From NCBI GenBank assembly GCA_023548195.1, contig JAJHZJ010000496.1:9992070-10056069 (forward strand): 64,000 nt of DNA, given 5' to 3'. This document shows, one piece after another, positions 42,525 through 53,989 of the stretch. Under the pieces are notes generated by a model. The model worked only from the letters and a program-made list of their open reading frames with translations. It ran no database searches and was not told the origin of the DNA. The position numbers and the translations under genes were made by a program. Within the stretch, counting starts at the first letter, position 1. Each line of letters begins with the position of its first letter. Origin of the DNA: Bettongia penicillata ogilbyi. Taxonomy: Eukaryota > Chordata > Mammalia > Diprotodontia > Potoroidae.

Positions 42525-43440
42525 TTCAATTTATTAAGTGCCTGCTATGTGCAAGGCCCTGGAGATACGAAGACAAAAACATAATAGTTCTTGTCCTCAA
42601 GGAGCTTATGTTTTATGGGATGATTCACATGTAACTGAGAAAAGTTAACATAAATTATATCCAAAGTAACTTCAAGAGGGATCCAAGGCTCATAGCTTGA
42701 GAGTTGGAAAGAACCTTGGAGACCATCACACACATCAAACACCTCATGTTATCATTGAGAAAACGGAGGCTCATAGAGATGAAGTGTTTTCCCCAATTCA
42801 CAAAGGCAGAATCATGATTCAAACTCTGATTAAGTGATCTCTTGAATACTAATAATTTAGGGAATGTGAAGAAAGGTCTTATGTCAGAAGCTGTGTCTGA
42901 TCTGGGATTCGAAAGATGTTAGGGATTCCGGGAAAGAGGACAGTGTTTCAGAAAGAGGGGACCACCTTTGCAAAGGTGGGAGGCAGACAATAAGATGCCA
43001 TGGACAGGAAAAAAGCTAATATCCCTGTTTGATTGAAACAGAGAGAATGTGAAGGGGCTTACTATGAAATCACACTGGAAAGGCCATTGGGGGCCATGTT
43101 GTAGGAAGCTTTTAATGACAGGACATGTTGGTATTTTATCCTAGAGACAACAGGGTATTATTGAAGCTTTTTAAGTAGGAGGTGGGGAATGGTTTGGTCA
43201 GATATGGATTTTAGGAAAACCAATCAGTTGGGTTGAGGATGGAGAGTAGACACTGAAGACAGAAAACACAATTAAAGGGTGACCAAAAAAGTCCAGGTAG
43301 AGGTGATAAGAGGTTGGGTTAGAGTAAAGGCCATGTGATTGAAATAGATGACAGAACTACAGTGAAATCAACAAGATTTGGTAATTGATTGATTAGGGGA
43401 TGGGAGGTAGAGGAAACCCAAGGATGACTCTGAGGAGGTG
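42525..43440 (-). mobile_element. L2 LINE, antisense, interrupted by a MIR
   Basis: The tail 'ctatgtgcaaggccctggag' and 'tgtcctcaaggagcttatg' is followed, after a MIR-type SINE at 42,680-42,850, by 'acctttgcaaaggtgggagg', 'atcctagagacaacaggg' and 'gtagacactgaagacag'. This is reverse L2 order. Confidence 0.62.
42680..42850 (-). repeat. MIR-type SINE, antisense, in L2
   Basis: 'catagcttgagagttggaaag', 'aaccttggagaccatcac' and 'gagaaaacggaggctcatag' are reverse MIR landmarks. Confidence 0.55.
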
Positions 43441-43804
43441 AATTAGGGTAACTTTTGTCCTTCCCAAAAGCAGCTCTCCCAGTTAGGTTACCATTTTTAA
43501 TAGATAAGAAGTGAAGAAAGTTCTTCTCATTTATTTTCCTGTCCATGCTGCATCTGAACTCCATTAAGTTTTCATACTGATGCCTCATCTTGGCAAAGGT
43601 GACCCTGGGCTCTCCAAGTCAATGCCAGAGAGAACACCATCTTCTCAGCTTCTAACAAGTCATAAATGCCTTGAGTCTGGGTCTGGCAATGAATTGGGTA
43701 TATTTTCCACCTTCACAAGTTCAACTGCCAGAGACTGACCACTAGGTAATGATTATTTTGGTCAAAGATATTCAGTAAGCTGATTACTATGCCAGGAGGG
43801 AGAA

Positions 43805-44310
43805 ATAGTGTGGGATCACAGAAAGAACCATGAACTAGCATTCAATAAGACCTGGGTTCTGACTCTACCTTGTCTGCTTTTGTTTTTCTTGCTGTTCAGT
43901 TGTTTCAGTCACATTGGAGTCTCTGTGGCCCCAGTTGGGGTTTTCCCGACAGAAATACTGGAGTGTTTTGCCATTTCCTTCTCCAGCTCATTTTATAAAT
44001 GAGGAAACTGAGGCCAGTAGGACTTAAGTGATTTACCCAAGGTCACACAGCTTGTGTCTGAGGCCAAATTTGAATACAAGTCTTCCTGACTCCAGGCCCA
44101 GTGTTCTATCCACTGTGCCATCAAGCTGCCCACCTCAGATACTTACTAACTATGTAACTCTAAGGAAATCGCTTAACCTCTTTGATCCTCAGTTCCCCAA
44201 ATGCAAAATGAGGATGTTAATTATACCTACTTTACAAGGTTATTGGGAGAATCAAATGAGTTAATATATGTAAATTTCTTGACAGATTTTAAAGGGTTAA
44301 AGAAATGTGA
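43805..44310 (+). repeat. MIR-type SINE, sense, split by a younger SINE
   Basis: The head part ends at 'aagacctgggttctgactc' (43,880). The rest resumes at 'ctcagatacttactaactatg' (44,133) and runs through 'ggaaatcgcttaacctc' to the tail. The antisense marsupial SINE lies between. Confidence 0.65.
43880..44130 (-). mobile_element. Marsupial tRNA-like SINE, antisense, nested
   Basis: 'ttcagttgtttcagtcacattgg', 'gaaatactggagtgttttgcc', 'aaatgaggaaactgaggcc', 'aagtcttcctgactccagg' and 'tctatccactgtgccatc' in reverse order. Confidence 0.82.
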
Positions 44311-44329
44311 GTCATTACGGTTGGAAAAC

Positions 44330-44740
44330 CCACAAAAAGTCCCGCTGGATTTGGAAGCAGAGGACCTGAGTTCAAATCCTGACTTTGTCATATGCTAATG
44401 CCTATGTGACCTTGGGCAAGTCACTTACTAATAATAATAATAGCATTTATGAAAGTATGTTATAAATTGCAGAGCATTTCACATACATTATCTCATGTTA
44501 TCCTCACAATGTGTTATTATTAATCCTATTTTTACAGATGAGGAAACTGAGACAGACAGCAGTTGATGACTTGCCCAGGGTCACATGCCTCGTATGTTCG
44601 AGGTCAAATTTGAACTCATCTTTCTGATTCTGGGGTCCACTGTGTCTCCTAGGTGCATTGGTAACTAACCCAATTTTCTCATCTGTAAAATGAAGGAGTT
44701 GGATGAGATAAATGTCCCTTTTGGCTCTAAATATGTGATC
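44330..44740 (+). repeat. MIR-type SINE, sense, split by another MIR
   Basis: 'ctgagttcaaatcctgactttg' and 'ttgggcaagtcacttacta' (left part to about 44,429) continue at 'cccaattttctcatctg' (44,670) and 'aaatgaaggagttggatg'. Confidence 0.68.
44430..44655 (-). repeat. MIR-type SINE, antisense, nested
   Basis: 'gcatttcacatacattatctc', 'tttacagatgaggaaactgag', 'gacttgcccagggtcacat' and 'tttctgattctggggtcc' are reverse MIR landmarks. Confidence 0.7.
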
Positions 44741-45120
44741 CTATGATCCATCTGATGGAAGCTTGCTTTAAAAATAAAATTGTAAGCTAGGTTTTTTTCA
44801 CATCTTTGCCAAATTTGGTGAGACAACTTTGGAGGTTTGAAAATGTACCCAAAGAAATCTGGAGTCTAGCTTTGCCCATTGTATATACACTATGAAAGTA
44901 GACACAGAGAAGCTATACCAAGCTCTCGGGGAAAGAAAAGGAATCTATTTCAAGGACAGAAGGGGAGAAATGTTTGACTGGAAACAGGAATAGATGCTCA
45001 GTCTTTCCTCCTGCTCTGTTCCAGTCACTGGGGCCTTTATAGTCACCTCCAAAGCTCCTTTTAATTTTGGCTAACTGCTTGACTTCTGGGAAGCCCACCT
45101 TGAGAAAAAAATTATAATAG
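44741..45120. other. No gene recognised
   Basis: Unique AT-rich DNA. The 61-residue minus frame at 44,913-45,098 has no known motif. Confidence 0.4.
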
Positions 45121-45129
45121 GGGACTTTT

Positions 45130-45360
45130 CTTTAGCACTTTAAAGCTGCTGGATGCTTTGCAAACATTATGCATTTGAGTCTCATAATAATCCTGTGAGG
45201 CTGGCACTATTTTCATCCCCACTTTACACAGGAGGAAACTGAGGCTTGGAGGGATTAAATTATTTGTCCATGGTCACACAGGTAGTAAATGTGAGAGTCT
45301 GGATTCAAATTTCTAATTCAGTGCTCTTGAACTACAGACTATGTCACCTCTGGAGAGCCA
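45130..45360 (-). repeat. MIR-type SINE, antisense, full length
   Basis: 'tgctttgcaaacattatgc', 'aataatcctgtgaggctgg', 'acaggaggaaactgaggc' and 'atggtcacacaggtagtaaatg' in reverse order. Confidence 0.75.
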
Positions 45361-46049
45361 GAGAAGGGAATATAAGTAGCACACGATCCCTTGAGTAATC
45401 TAGAAGGAAATGGGAGAATGACTGCACATAGAAATGAGTATTCTGTCTTCTCATTGCCCCATGACTAGAACTAGAAGTACCCAGCTATTTCAAAGGATTT
45501 TATTTGTAGGTGAAACTTTACGGCGCTATACATTCCAATCAGGCATGTGCCTAAAAGGAAATTTGAATAATCTTCAGGTAAGAAGCTCATGTCTCCAAGG
45601 AACTGACTGAACTGAAGCATCAAGGTCATGCACATTGGCAAGATACCCATTTTCATCTTCCATCTGTCATTTTACAGAGAAATTTGCATCACACATGGGG
45701 ATTTAGGAAATAGTTTAAAATTTTCTTTTTGGGGAGAAAAGGGATTTTTTTCTGCCCCCTAAGAGGCACTGTCAAAGAGTTTACCAGCTGTATCTCAACT
45801 CAATGAAATAAATATTCATATGCAAGGTACTGTGTTAAGTCCAAGAATACAAAAGTGAAACACAAATAGTTCCTGTCCTCAGGAAGTTTTACATCAAAGA
45901 AAATATTAATGTCAAAAAAAATCTCAGAATTAGAAAAAGAAAGTACAAGACACTACATAATCTCTACAAAAGCATTAGATGATATGGTCACTACCATCAT
46001 CCCTCTCCCCTCACAGGGGTATTGGCATTTTAATAAGGGATACAGTCAA
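45361..46049. other. Mostly unique; one antisense L2 tail at 45,785-45,900
   Basis: 'tatgcaaggtactgtgttaag' and 'gttcctgtcctcaggaag' mark an antisense L2 tail. The rest shows no gene. Confidence 0.45.
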
Positions 46050-46290
46050 GATTTGGCTGATATTGATCTAAGGTTCGCAAAGTACTTTTCATACATTCTA
46101 ATTCGATCCTCACAACAGACCCAGGAAAGATGTATTACAGTTATTATCTCAGTTCTGCAGATGAGGAAAATTGGACTCTAAGGAAAAGTGTTCAGCCAAG
46201 GTTACATGGCTCGGGATGGCAAGACCAAGACAAATGCTCAGGTCTTCTGGCTCTAAGGACAGTATCCTTCCTACCACACCCTGTCCCTCA
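46050..46290 (-). repeat. MIR-type SINE, antisense
   Basis: 'aggttcgcaaagtacttttc', 'cgatcctcacaacagaccc', 'tctgcagatgaggaaaattgg' and 'tcaggtcttctggctctaagg' in reverse order. Confidence 0.62.
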
Positions 46291-46439
46291 GAAAGCTGGA
46301 AAAACTTAGGAGACATTCAAAGGAATTATAATGATGGAAAGATGCAATGTAAACATGTTAAAGTGTAATGGAATGGAATATAGTCTTCATATGAAAACAT
46401 AATTCACACTCAACCATACCATCCATATGATTTTTTTTA

Positions 46440-46690
46440 AGTGCATTGTAGTTGGAGTACTGAGATTTAGATTCAAATCAACTTTTACCTGGGTAGCCTT
46501 GAGTTAGGCATTTCATCCATCTTGGCCCAGGTCCTGCCATCGGTACAGTGAAAGAGGCTTATGGGGTGATTGGAGCTGGAAGGAACCCTTAAACTCATTT
46601 ATTCCAACCCCACCCTTTTATAAATGAGGAAACTTAGGTCCATGACTTTAAATAATTCACCCAAGGTCACCATTCACTACATTCCACCCC
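46440..46690. repeat. Two facing MIR-type SINE fragments
   Basis: A sense fragment ('gagatttagattcaaatcaac', 'cttgagttaggcatttcatcc') is followed by an antisense one ('ggagctggaaggaaccctt', 'aaatgaggaaacttaggtcc'). Confidence 0.5.
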
Positions 46691-47089
46691 AATTCTAAAT
46701 CTTATTAAGTATATGAGGAAAGTCCATCACTGCCTACAAATGGGGAGAAAGGAAGGCACAGGCACTTGAGAAATCCCAAAAGGAGGCACACAGAGAGGCT
46801 GCAGACAGAGCTATCTGATGGTGCACACAACTCCCTTATTCTACTCCATTCTTTCAGAGATTCTACTTTGCTGTGCCCATCTCTAATTCCCAAATGCTCA
46901 TTCGCTTCCACGGTGGGTATCACCACCTTCTCCTTAGCCTTTCTCTTCTAATCTCTTCTTATCTGAATTCAGTGAAGCTTTCATTTTAGTTGGAAAGAAA
47001 GGAGAAGAAAAGCATGTAAAAGAAAAGTGAGAATCCTAAAGGCTGTTATCTGTTTCCCCACTTCTGACCTCCTCCTGCACTTACCCTGT
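46691..47089. other. No gene recognised
   Basis: Opposing frames of 61 and 73 residues at 46,705-46,951 have no known domain. Confidence 0.4.
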
Positions 47090-47575
47090 TTCTAGCTTCC
47101 CAAGTTCCAAACATGCCTCTGAACTTTCTTCAGCTCTTGGTACATTCTCACTCTGGAACATTCTATCATCTCCGTCTCAGTGTGGAATTTCTGTCTCTCT
47201 CTGTGTCTCTCTGTGTGTCCATCTCTATTTCTCTGTCTGCCTCGGTCTCTGTTTCTCTGTCTTTCTGTCTCTCTGCTAAATTCCTCTTGGTACCTCCATT
47301 TTGTGGAGGGGCTCCATCTGGCTTTCATTTACATCAGCCCCCATTCCTGGCTTTGGGACCTTCAGAGGCCTCCCCTTGCAAAGTAGCTTCCTTTGATTCC
47401 TCCTCTCCACCTCCATTAAGGTTTTCAGCCACCCTTTGGGCTATCCTCACCCCCTTCCCCACCCCTATTAGTACATAGGCTCCTCAAGACCAAGGAACTG
47501 TCTTTATTCTTGTTTCATTTTTATCAGTAGCGGTTAGCACAGTTCCTGGCACATCATAAGCACTTAATGAATGAA
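47090..47575 (+). mobile_element. L2 LINE 3' portion, sense, with internal CT-rich patch
   Basis: 'ttggtacattctcactctgg', 'aacattctatcatctccgtc' and the tail 'tagcacagttcctggcacat' are L2. A TCTCTGTG/TCTGTCTC run at about 47,190-47,275 accounts for the Ser/Leu-rich frames of 121 and 68 residues. Confidence 0.6.
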
Positions 47576-47584
47576 GGGTCAAGG

Positions 47585-47825
47585 GAAGGGAATGAGCATT
47601 CATTAAGCACTCACTATGTATTAAGCATGGTGCTGAACACTTAACAAGTAGTATTTCATCTAATCCTTGAGATAACCCTGGGAAAGTAGGTTCTATTATG
47701 ATTTCCATTTTATAGTGGAGGAAACTGAGGAAACCTAAGGCTAAATGACTTGACCATATTCGAACTCAAGTTTTCCTTACTCCATGTCCAATACTCCGTC
47801 TTCTTCAACTTGGCTGCCTATGAAA
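47585..47825 (-). repeat. MIR/L2-tail SINE, antisense
   Basis: 'attcattaagcactcactatg', 'gataaccctgggaaagtagg', 'tatagtggaggaaactgagg' and 'cttcaacttggctgcc' in reverse order to the head. Confidence 0.65.
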
Positions 47826-47894
47826 GCTCGAGAACCAAGAATTCAGAAAAGAACTGGAACCCTTATACCCAGTTCTTTAGCATGTCAGAGCCAT

Positions 47895-48110
47895 CAGACT
47901 TCAAGCTGGATGAACCATAGAGACCCTTCAATTCAATTCCCTCATTTTACAGGTGAGGAGACAGAGGCCCAGTATCAAAATTACAGGATTTGAAATCCAT
48001 GTTATGACATCCAGCCCCAATCTTTCCTTTTACAGTTGAGATAACTGAGGCACAATAACATTGGGTGCCCTGCCTAGTCTAGCACTCTCTCTACTACATG
48101 ATGAGGAAGG
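47895..48110 (-). repeat. MIR-type SINE fragments, antisense
   Basis: 'aattccctcattttacagg', 'tgaggagacagaggcccag' and a second 'ttacagttgagataactgagg' indicate two stacked antisense MIR fragments. Confidence 0.5.
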
Positions 48111-48234
48111 GGTACGGTTCCTGGAGTCCCCCCCACCCCTGGGACCTCTGATGGGTGAGGTTTGGCCTTAAATTCCTAGAACTAAACTTCCAAGTCACTT
48201 TCTGGCTATTTCCATACTATGCTACTAAGAGAGT

Positions 48235-48345
48235 CCTAGCCCCTTTCTAGCTCATTTGTATGTACTGTCTCCACCATTACAATGTAACCTCTTGAAGGCA
48301 AGATCTGTTTTGCATATCTACATCCCCAGTCCTTTACATAGGTCT
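48235..48345 (+). mobile_element. L2 3' tail, sense
   Basis: 'acaatgtaacctcttgaaggc' and 'catccccagtcctttacatag' fit the L2 tail. Confidence 0.58.
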
Positions 48346-48597
48346 TGACACAGGTTGTTGTTCAGCTATGTCCAACATTTTGTGACCCCATGGACCATAG
48401 CAGGACAATACCGAATTCTCTTGGCAAAGATACTGGAGTGGTTTGCTCTTTTCTTCTCCAGTGGATCAAGGCAAACAGAAGTTAAGTGATTTGTCCAGGG
48501 TCACTCACCTAATAAGTATCTGAACCCAGATTTGAACTCAGGTCTTCCTGACTCCAGGCTCAGAGCTCTATCCATTGAGCTCCTTAGCTGCTTCCTC
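48346..48597 (-). mobile_element. Marsupial tRNA-like SINE, antisense
   Basis: 'ttgtgaccccatggaccatag', TGGCAAAGATACTGGAGTGG, 'aagtgatttgtccagggtcac', 'gatttgaactcaggtcttcc' and 'ctctatccattgagctcc' in order; well preserved. Confidence 0.82.
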
Positions 48598-48699
48598 CCA
48601 GCACCTAATAATCACTTGATAAATGTTTTATCTACCTAATCTTTATCAACAAATGTATTACAATGTAGAATTCTGGTTTACATCAGATTTAGGCATAGG

Positions 48700-48950
48700 G
48701 GCATTGGGTTTATCTAGCTGTTTTACAGATAAGGAAACAGAGGTCCAGAGAAATAAAGTGATGTACTCAACAAATGAGTCTTCCCTTGTAACAAAGATAC
48801 TTCATTAAACCAATATTTTGAACTAACAGTCCCCCACCTCTCTAGCAAAAGTAGCAGTCATAAGATCATAGACTTAGAGGCACAAGGGACCTCAAAGGTT
48901 ATTACCCAATCCTTCATTTTATAGATGGGAAAAATGAGGCTCAGAGACTC
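48700..48950 (-). repeat. Two stacked antisense MIR-type fragments
   Basis: 'ttacagataaggaaacagagg' and, further right, 'agatcatagacttagaggc' with 'tttatagatgggaaaaatgagg'. Confidence 0.5.
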
Positions 48951-49090
48951 TACCAGTCAGCAAGCATTCATTAATAGCTTACTATGTGCCAGACACTTCT
49001 CTAAATATTGGGGAGCCAAAGAAAGATAAAAGAAGTCCTTGCCCTCAGGAAGCTCCAATTCTAATAGGAGAGACAATATGCAAACTACTA
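48951..49090 (-). mobile_element. L2 3' tail, antisense
   Basis: 'agcaagcattcattaatagc', 'actatgtgccagacacttc' and 'gtccttgccctcaggaagc' are reverse L2-tail blocks. Confidence 0.62.
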
Positions 49091-49094
49091 TGTA

Positions 49095-49330
49095 AAGACC
49101 ACTAAATCATACATAAGGACCTGTGTTCAAATTCAGTCTCAGACACTAACTTGTGACCCTGCACAAGTCACTTCCGTTTCTTCAACTATAAAAAATAAGG
49201 GGTGGGGGGAAGGGAAGGGAGAGGGAAATAATATCACCTACCTCCCAGGGTTGTTGTGGGGATCAAAGGAGATAATCTTTGGAAAACCCTTAGCAGAGTG
49301 CACCCAGTAAGCATTTTGTCAATGCTTGTT
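49095..49330 (+). repeat. MIR-type SINE, sense
   Basis: 'gttcaaattcagtctcagac', 'gaccctgcacaagtcacttcc', 'cctcccagggttgttgtgg' and 'ggatcaaaggagataatc' in MIR order, with a purine-rich patch in the middle. Confidence 0.65.
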
Positions 49331-50715
49331 TCCTTCCTCTAGGAAAATGAAAATCAGTTTTGTTATGGAGAGTGTTTCCAAGGTGTTCTGTTGGTGGTAG
49401 GGTAGTGAGTCTCCCATCTTTTTTATTGCTATCATTCAAACCAAATCGAGTTGCTCAGCCTTAAATCATTTTCTTATGACGAGAACAAAGTTTCTCCTTC
49501 CTGCCAAAGTCGTGTTTAAATGGCCCACATAGCATGCTGATGGTTGAATGAGATAATTCAGGGCATAAATAAGGAAAGGGGATCAAGCCAGCTGCCATTG
49601 GTGAACCTGCAAAAATGTTGGATGGAATACTGTAAGAAGTTATGAAGACAATAAATAACCTTTTAAGTGCCTCCTTTGGTCAGTGGCTACAGGCAAGCTG
49701 TTATTGAACTTGGGAATTGAATGCTCTGAACAGGAGTCCGGCCCCTCCCTTCTAGACCAGAGCTGGACAAACAACTCTGCCTTGAATGCTGTTCCCTCCC
49801 AGGAAACCAGCCTCTACCTACTTCTTACCTGTCCTTTGCTCCACCCCTGCACCACTAATTACTTTTAGGTTCTTTCCCTCTCTCATTCTATCTAAATCTG
49901 CCTCTTGACGATCCTTGCAACTCTTTGCCAGTCCGATGCATCTCTCAGACTGTGTGTGTGTGGGAGAGAGCAACAGAGCAGAAAGTGACGAGAGGGGAAC
50001 TGGAGAAGCTGGACATGAGCTGACATCTCCCAGGCACTGTTTGCTCTTCAGTCTGTCCCTTTGCTGGCAACTCTCTGGAACTACTGATGGACACTCAGGG
50101 ACTACAAGGAGACAGAATGACAGCAGCAGGGCTGCCTCAGACAACTGATCGAGTGGCATGACCATCCAAAGGGAGGAAATTAAGGTGGAGGAGGCTGCCA
50201 GAGGGCAGTGGTAGCATTTGACTTTGGGTTTATTTTTTTCTTCTAAGGTCAAATGTTGCCTCTTCCCAGACTTGATTTCAAGGTAGTTCCACAAATATGG
50301 GATCTATTTCTTAGGTCACAAAATGTTCTCCGTAATTTTGATCCCCTGGTCTCAGGTTATCCCTATAAAGAGATTACTTTGGGTTTTTTTCAGGGTTTTT
50401 CACATGCTCAAAGAGCCGTTTTTCCAGCAACATTCCCTGTTTCTATTCATACAAGAACCCAGAATACAGATTTCCAGCTCAGGCCAGGTCAACATCTGTA
50501 GAATCAAGATAAACATCTGGATGATTATACTACAGGGATGAAAATACCTCATTTAGCAAGGTATTTCAAGCCAAAGTACTTTGGATGGGATTAATTATCC
50601 AGATAAATATCTAAAATCCCTAATCCATGTGGCCACATATAGACTTTGGCTTACATACAAATATTTTTCAAGCATTTTTCACTAATGGATTGTCTTTTTG
50701 TGAAAGCTGTTCTAC
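49331..50715. other. About 1.4 kb repeat-poor stretch; no gene supported
   Basis: GC-richer than its surroundings at 49,720-50,220. A 158-residue minus frame (49,818-50,294) has a hydrophobic middle but no recognised domain or splice sites, and is crossed by plus frames. A TATA-like CATAAATAAGG lies near 49,564. It could be an unrecognised exon region or conserved non-coding DNA. Confidence 0.35.
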
Positions 50716-50719
50716 ATAG

Positions 50720-50945
50720 GGAGACAGCATGGTACAATGAGGGGAGCATGAAATATAGCGTCAGAGGACCCAGGTCTGAATGACACCCCTCCCCCAGCAT
50801 GCTTGTGACCTTTGGTGAGTGAATCTTCTGGGCCTCAGTTTCTTCATCTATAAAATAAAGTCTTGGACTGAAAGGTCTCTTTCAACATCTTTAGGAGGAC
50901 CAGATTCAACCTGTGATTTCATGGTCATAGGAAACTCCCAGTGAG
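50720..50945 (+). repeat. MIR-type SINE, sense
   Basis: 'gggagacagcatggtacaatg', 'cgtcagaggacccaggtctg', 'gggcctcagtttcttcatc' and 'ggactgaaaggtctctttc' in MIR order. Confidence 0.65.
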
Positions 50946-50999
50946 AAAACTCATTCTATCAATACAGATGACCATCTGCTCTACAACTTAGATGAGCCT

Positions 51000-51120
51000 G
51001 GGGCACTGGGAGGTTAAGTGACTTACCCAAGGATAAGTGATGTGTATTAAAATCAGGATTTGAACCCAGTACTTCAAGATCCCAAGTCAGACTTTTTATC
51101 TACCACTCCATATTGCTTCT
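51000..51120 (-). repeat. MIR-type SINE fragment, antisense
   Basis: 'ggttaagtgacttacccaagg' and 'tcaggatttgaacccagtac'. Confidence 0.55.
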
Positions 51121-52050
51121 CAGCCTCATTTTTTAAATATGCATAAATTGTATCTAATAGCAATTTTCATACAGCTGAGCTTCCAGTATTACCTGGTTTA
51201 ATCTTCTGTGCCTTGAAAATCATTGTCAATGCTTTAGCTGTTGGGGAAAGAAGCATTTCTTTCCAAATGAAGGAAATTTGTTCTTGAAGATTTTATGGAG
51301 GTGCTGTAAGACTATTTTTTTCTGCCTTCACTTCCCAGCTTTACAAATTAGGAAGGAAAGACCCAAGTGAGGAAAGAGAAATTCTAAACTTCTCAAGCTT
51401 ATTACCCAGACAAGCTTCCGTGGGCTTTATTTAAAGACAAGAAAAGGTAGACTGGTTTTCTGTTACCAATGGCAGCCAACTGGGCAATTAGCCAGATGCA
51501 TGGAGATGGCTGAATAGATTAAGTAAGACCAAGGTTGGATCCAGAAGAGAAAAGGGTCTACACACTCTGTCCTTTGTACCCCTATTGCTGGCCCAGAAGA
51601 TGCTCATGAGGAGCTCCTCTCTCTTCAGTACTGGGAATTTACAAGCAGCAATAGAAGGTTAGAAAGATAACACTGGGTAGGAAAGCCAAACAATTGACAG
51701 GCAATTAGCAGGCATTTGTCTGAGGACTTGTCCAGGTCTTGACAGTCAGACTACAGGGACTTACTTAAGCCCTTCAACCAAGCAAGAAAATGGAAACAAA
51801 AATGGAAATAAGACTACTGAACTAGGTCTTAGAATCTTAGAGATGAGAGGGAGATCATTGGTCAACTGTAAATCCTACCAGCCATACAAAATGAGCCTCT
51901 CCCAATGCTCTTAGATGGTTTGTCAGACAACACTGCCATCTCTCCAATGACACAGAATCTATTTGTGCTCCACTGATGGCCATTTCAAGAAGCCAAGGTC
52001 ATGTCAATGCAGTCACCACCATCATCATTACCGCAACCACGGCCATCATC
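51121..52050. other. Unique sequence, no gene supported
   Basis: The part at 51,830-52,000 has a CR1-like feel but is too decayed to call. A CCA/ATC-rich patch lies near 52,010-52,050. Confidence 0.4.
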
Positions 52051-52054
52051 ACAG

Positions 52055-52290
52055 ATAGGTAGCATCCAAAGGAAGCAGTGTGTGTTCCATGCATTATCTC
52101 ATTTTATTTTCCTAACATCTGGATAAAGTGAGTGCTATACATAGTATTATTATCTCCATCTTACAGAAGAAGAAACTGAGGCTAGGTACCTGACTAGGGT
52201 CACACAGTAAAAGTTTAAAAAAGATTCAAACTCAGGTAGATCTTTCTGACTCCAAGACTCACATTCCCTCTGACATGTTACACTATCTCC
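52055..52290 (-). repeat. MIR-type SINE, antisense
   Basis: 'catgcattatctcattttattttc', 'gaagaagaaactgaggctagg', 'actagggtcacacagtaaaag' and 'atctttctgactccaagac'. Confidence 0.65.
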
Positions 52291-52679
52291 ATGCTGAAAT
52301 GTCAGAATAGGATATTGACAATACTAAAACCACTATAGTTGTACTGTAGCTTGTTAGTATGTAATCTGCTATATGTAGTCAAAAATTCTAATAAAAAACG
52401 CTTTTTCCTTTAATAGTTGTCTATTTCCACTTGACAGTATCTAGAAACCTATCTTTCACAGGCTCAGGGAGCCATTTTCCAGGAGGACTTCCTGCTTCCC
52501 CATTCATATGCTAATCTGGGAGACATATTTCTAAGGGACCCTACTGTAATCTCTTGCATACTACGATGCATCAAGAAACATAAAAGGTACAAGTACTTAA
52601 AGACAAATCAAGGTCAAATCCCAGAAGGGAAATGGAAACAGTAGCTTCTCAACCACACCATCCAAACTGATGTTCACTA
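52291..52679. other. No gene recognised
   Basis: Unique AT-rich DNA without exon, RNA gene or known repeat. Confidence 0.4.
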
Positions 52680-52925
52680 AAGGTCGGGACCACCAGATGA
52701 CTCAGTAGATAGAGTGCTGGGCCTGGAGTCAGGAACACCTGAGTCCAAATCTGGTTTCAGACACCATACAAGCTGTGTGACCCTAGACAAGTTGCTTACC
52801 CTCTGTTTGCCTTAATCCAGTGGAGAAAGAAATGGCAAACCACTACAGTATCTTTGCCATGAAAACCCCAGGGACAATATGTGACAAAGAGTTGGACACG
52901 ACTGGATCATAACAAAAGTAGCATG
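52680..52925 (+). mobile_element. Marsupial tRNA-like SINE, sense
   Basis: 'tagatagagtgctgggcctgg', 'gagtccaaatctggtttcag', 'gtggagaaagaaatggcaaacc', 'acagtatctttgccatgaaaac' and 'gagttggacacgactgg' in order. Confidence 0.82.
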
Positions 52926-53129
52926 TATAGGGGGGAAGGAGCCAATGTGAACAGGGAAAGAGAAAACCATGCCCATCAGATAAGCAATCCCACAAATGAA
53001 CTAAATACAGACCAACCCTTCCTTAAGGGAAGTGGGAGCTCACATTTATGTAAAACTGTAAGTGTAACTCACACCTAAGCAACCTACACATCTGACCCAA
53101 CTATGCAGATACCAATTCTAACTTAAGAG

Positions 53130-53270
53130 TCTTAGAAAATTGTTTGAGTCTCAGAAAAGCCAGGTGATCTGTCCATGAACACAAAGCTAATTACATGTAC
53201 GATTTGAACTCAGGTCTTCCAAATTCCAAGTCCAATATTCTAGCTACTATGCTAGCCTCTATCTTGAATC
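53130..53270 (-). repeat. MIR-type SINE, antisense
   Basis: 'tgatctgtccatgaacacaaag', 'gatttgaactcaggtcttcc' and 'ttctagctactatgctagcc' in reverse order. Confidence 0.55.
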
Positions 53271-53989
53271 ATTTACAGACTAACCAAGAGAATTAGAGAA
53301 ATCCTCCCCCAAAAAAATTCAGTCCAGATAATCATCAAAAGAAATTTAAAAGAATAACAAAAAATACTTTTGATTCACTGACTGATTTTTCCAGAATTAT
53401 ATTTCGATTTCCTATTTCACAGTATAGAATTAGGTGTCTAGTCTGCACAGTCTCTTTCCTGAATACAAGCACTTCTTCTTTCCCCTTTCAAATTCCAAGT
53501 CAGAGAAGGAGATGGTTTGACTGATACTGGCAGGAAAAAAGTTCTTGCTAGATTGTTGAACACCAGCTCTAGACATCTACCTGTCTCTGGGTTGTAAACA
53601 GAAGATTTCCTAATGGGCTCACACAAGGCAGAGGGGCAGCCTTCTGACAATCTGAGAAAATTTTTAGTAAGAAGAATGTGGAAGGTTCAGTAGCAAAGCT
53701 GAGTAAAAGACGAGCTGGATGTTGATTAAGATTCAAAAGCCTGAAGAAATGAGGAAGGAAAAAGACTTGAAAGAAAAGCAAAAACTGAAAAGTAATATAT
53801 TCTCCGGCTGAGCCAATCTAGTCAAATAGGGGGAACTCTCTCTGAAGCAGATAATCACAAGTAGCTGGGAAAGTGGAATAGGCAAGGGGCAATTTTGATG
53901 GGATTTTTGTGCTATTTTTTCCTCTTTTTTGGAAGGTTGGATGCCAATAGGAAATAAATAATTTATCTAGTAAAATAACTCGTTTCAAT
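53271..53989. other. No gene recognised
   Basis: Unique DNA. Two overlapping minus frames of 70 residues each lack known motifs. Confidence 0.4.
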
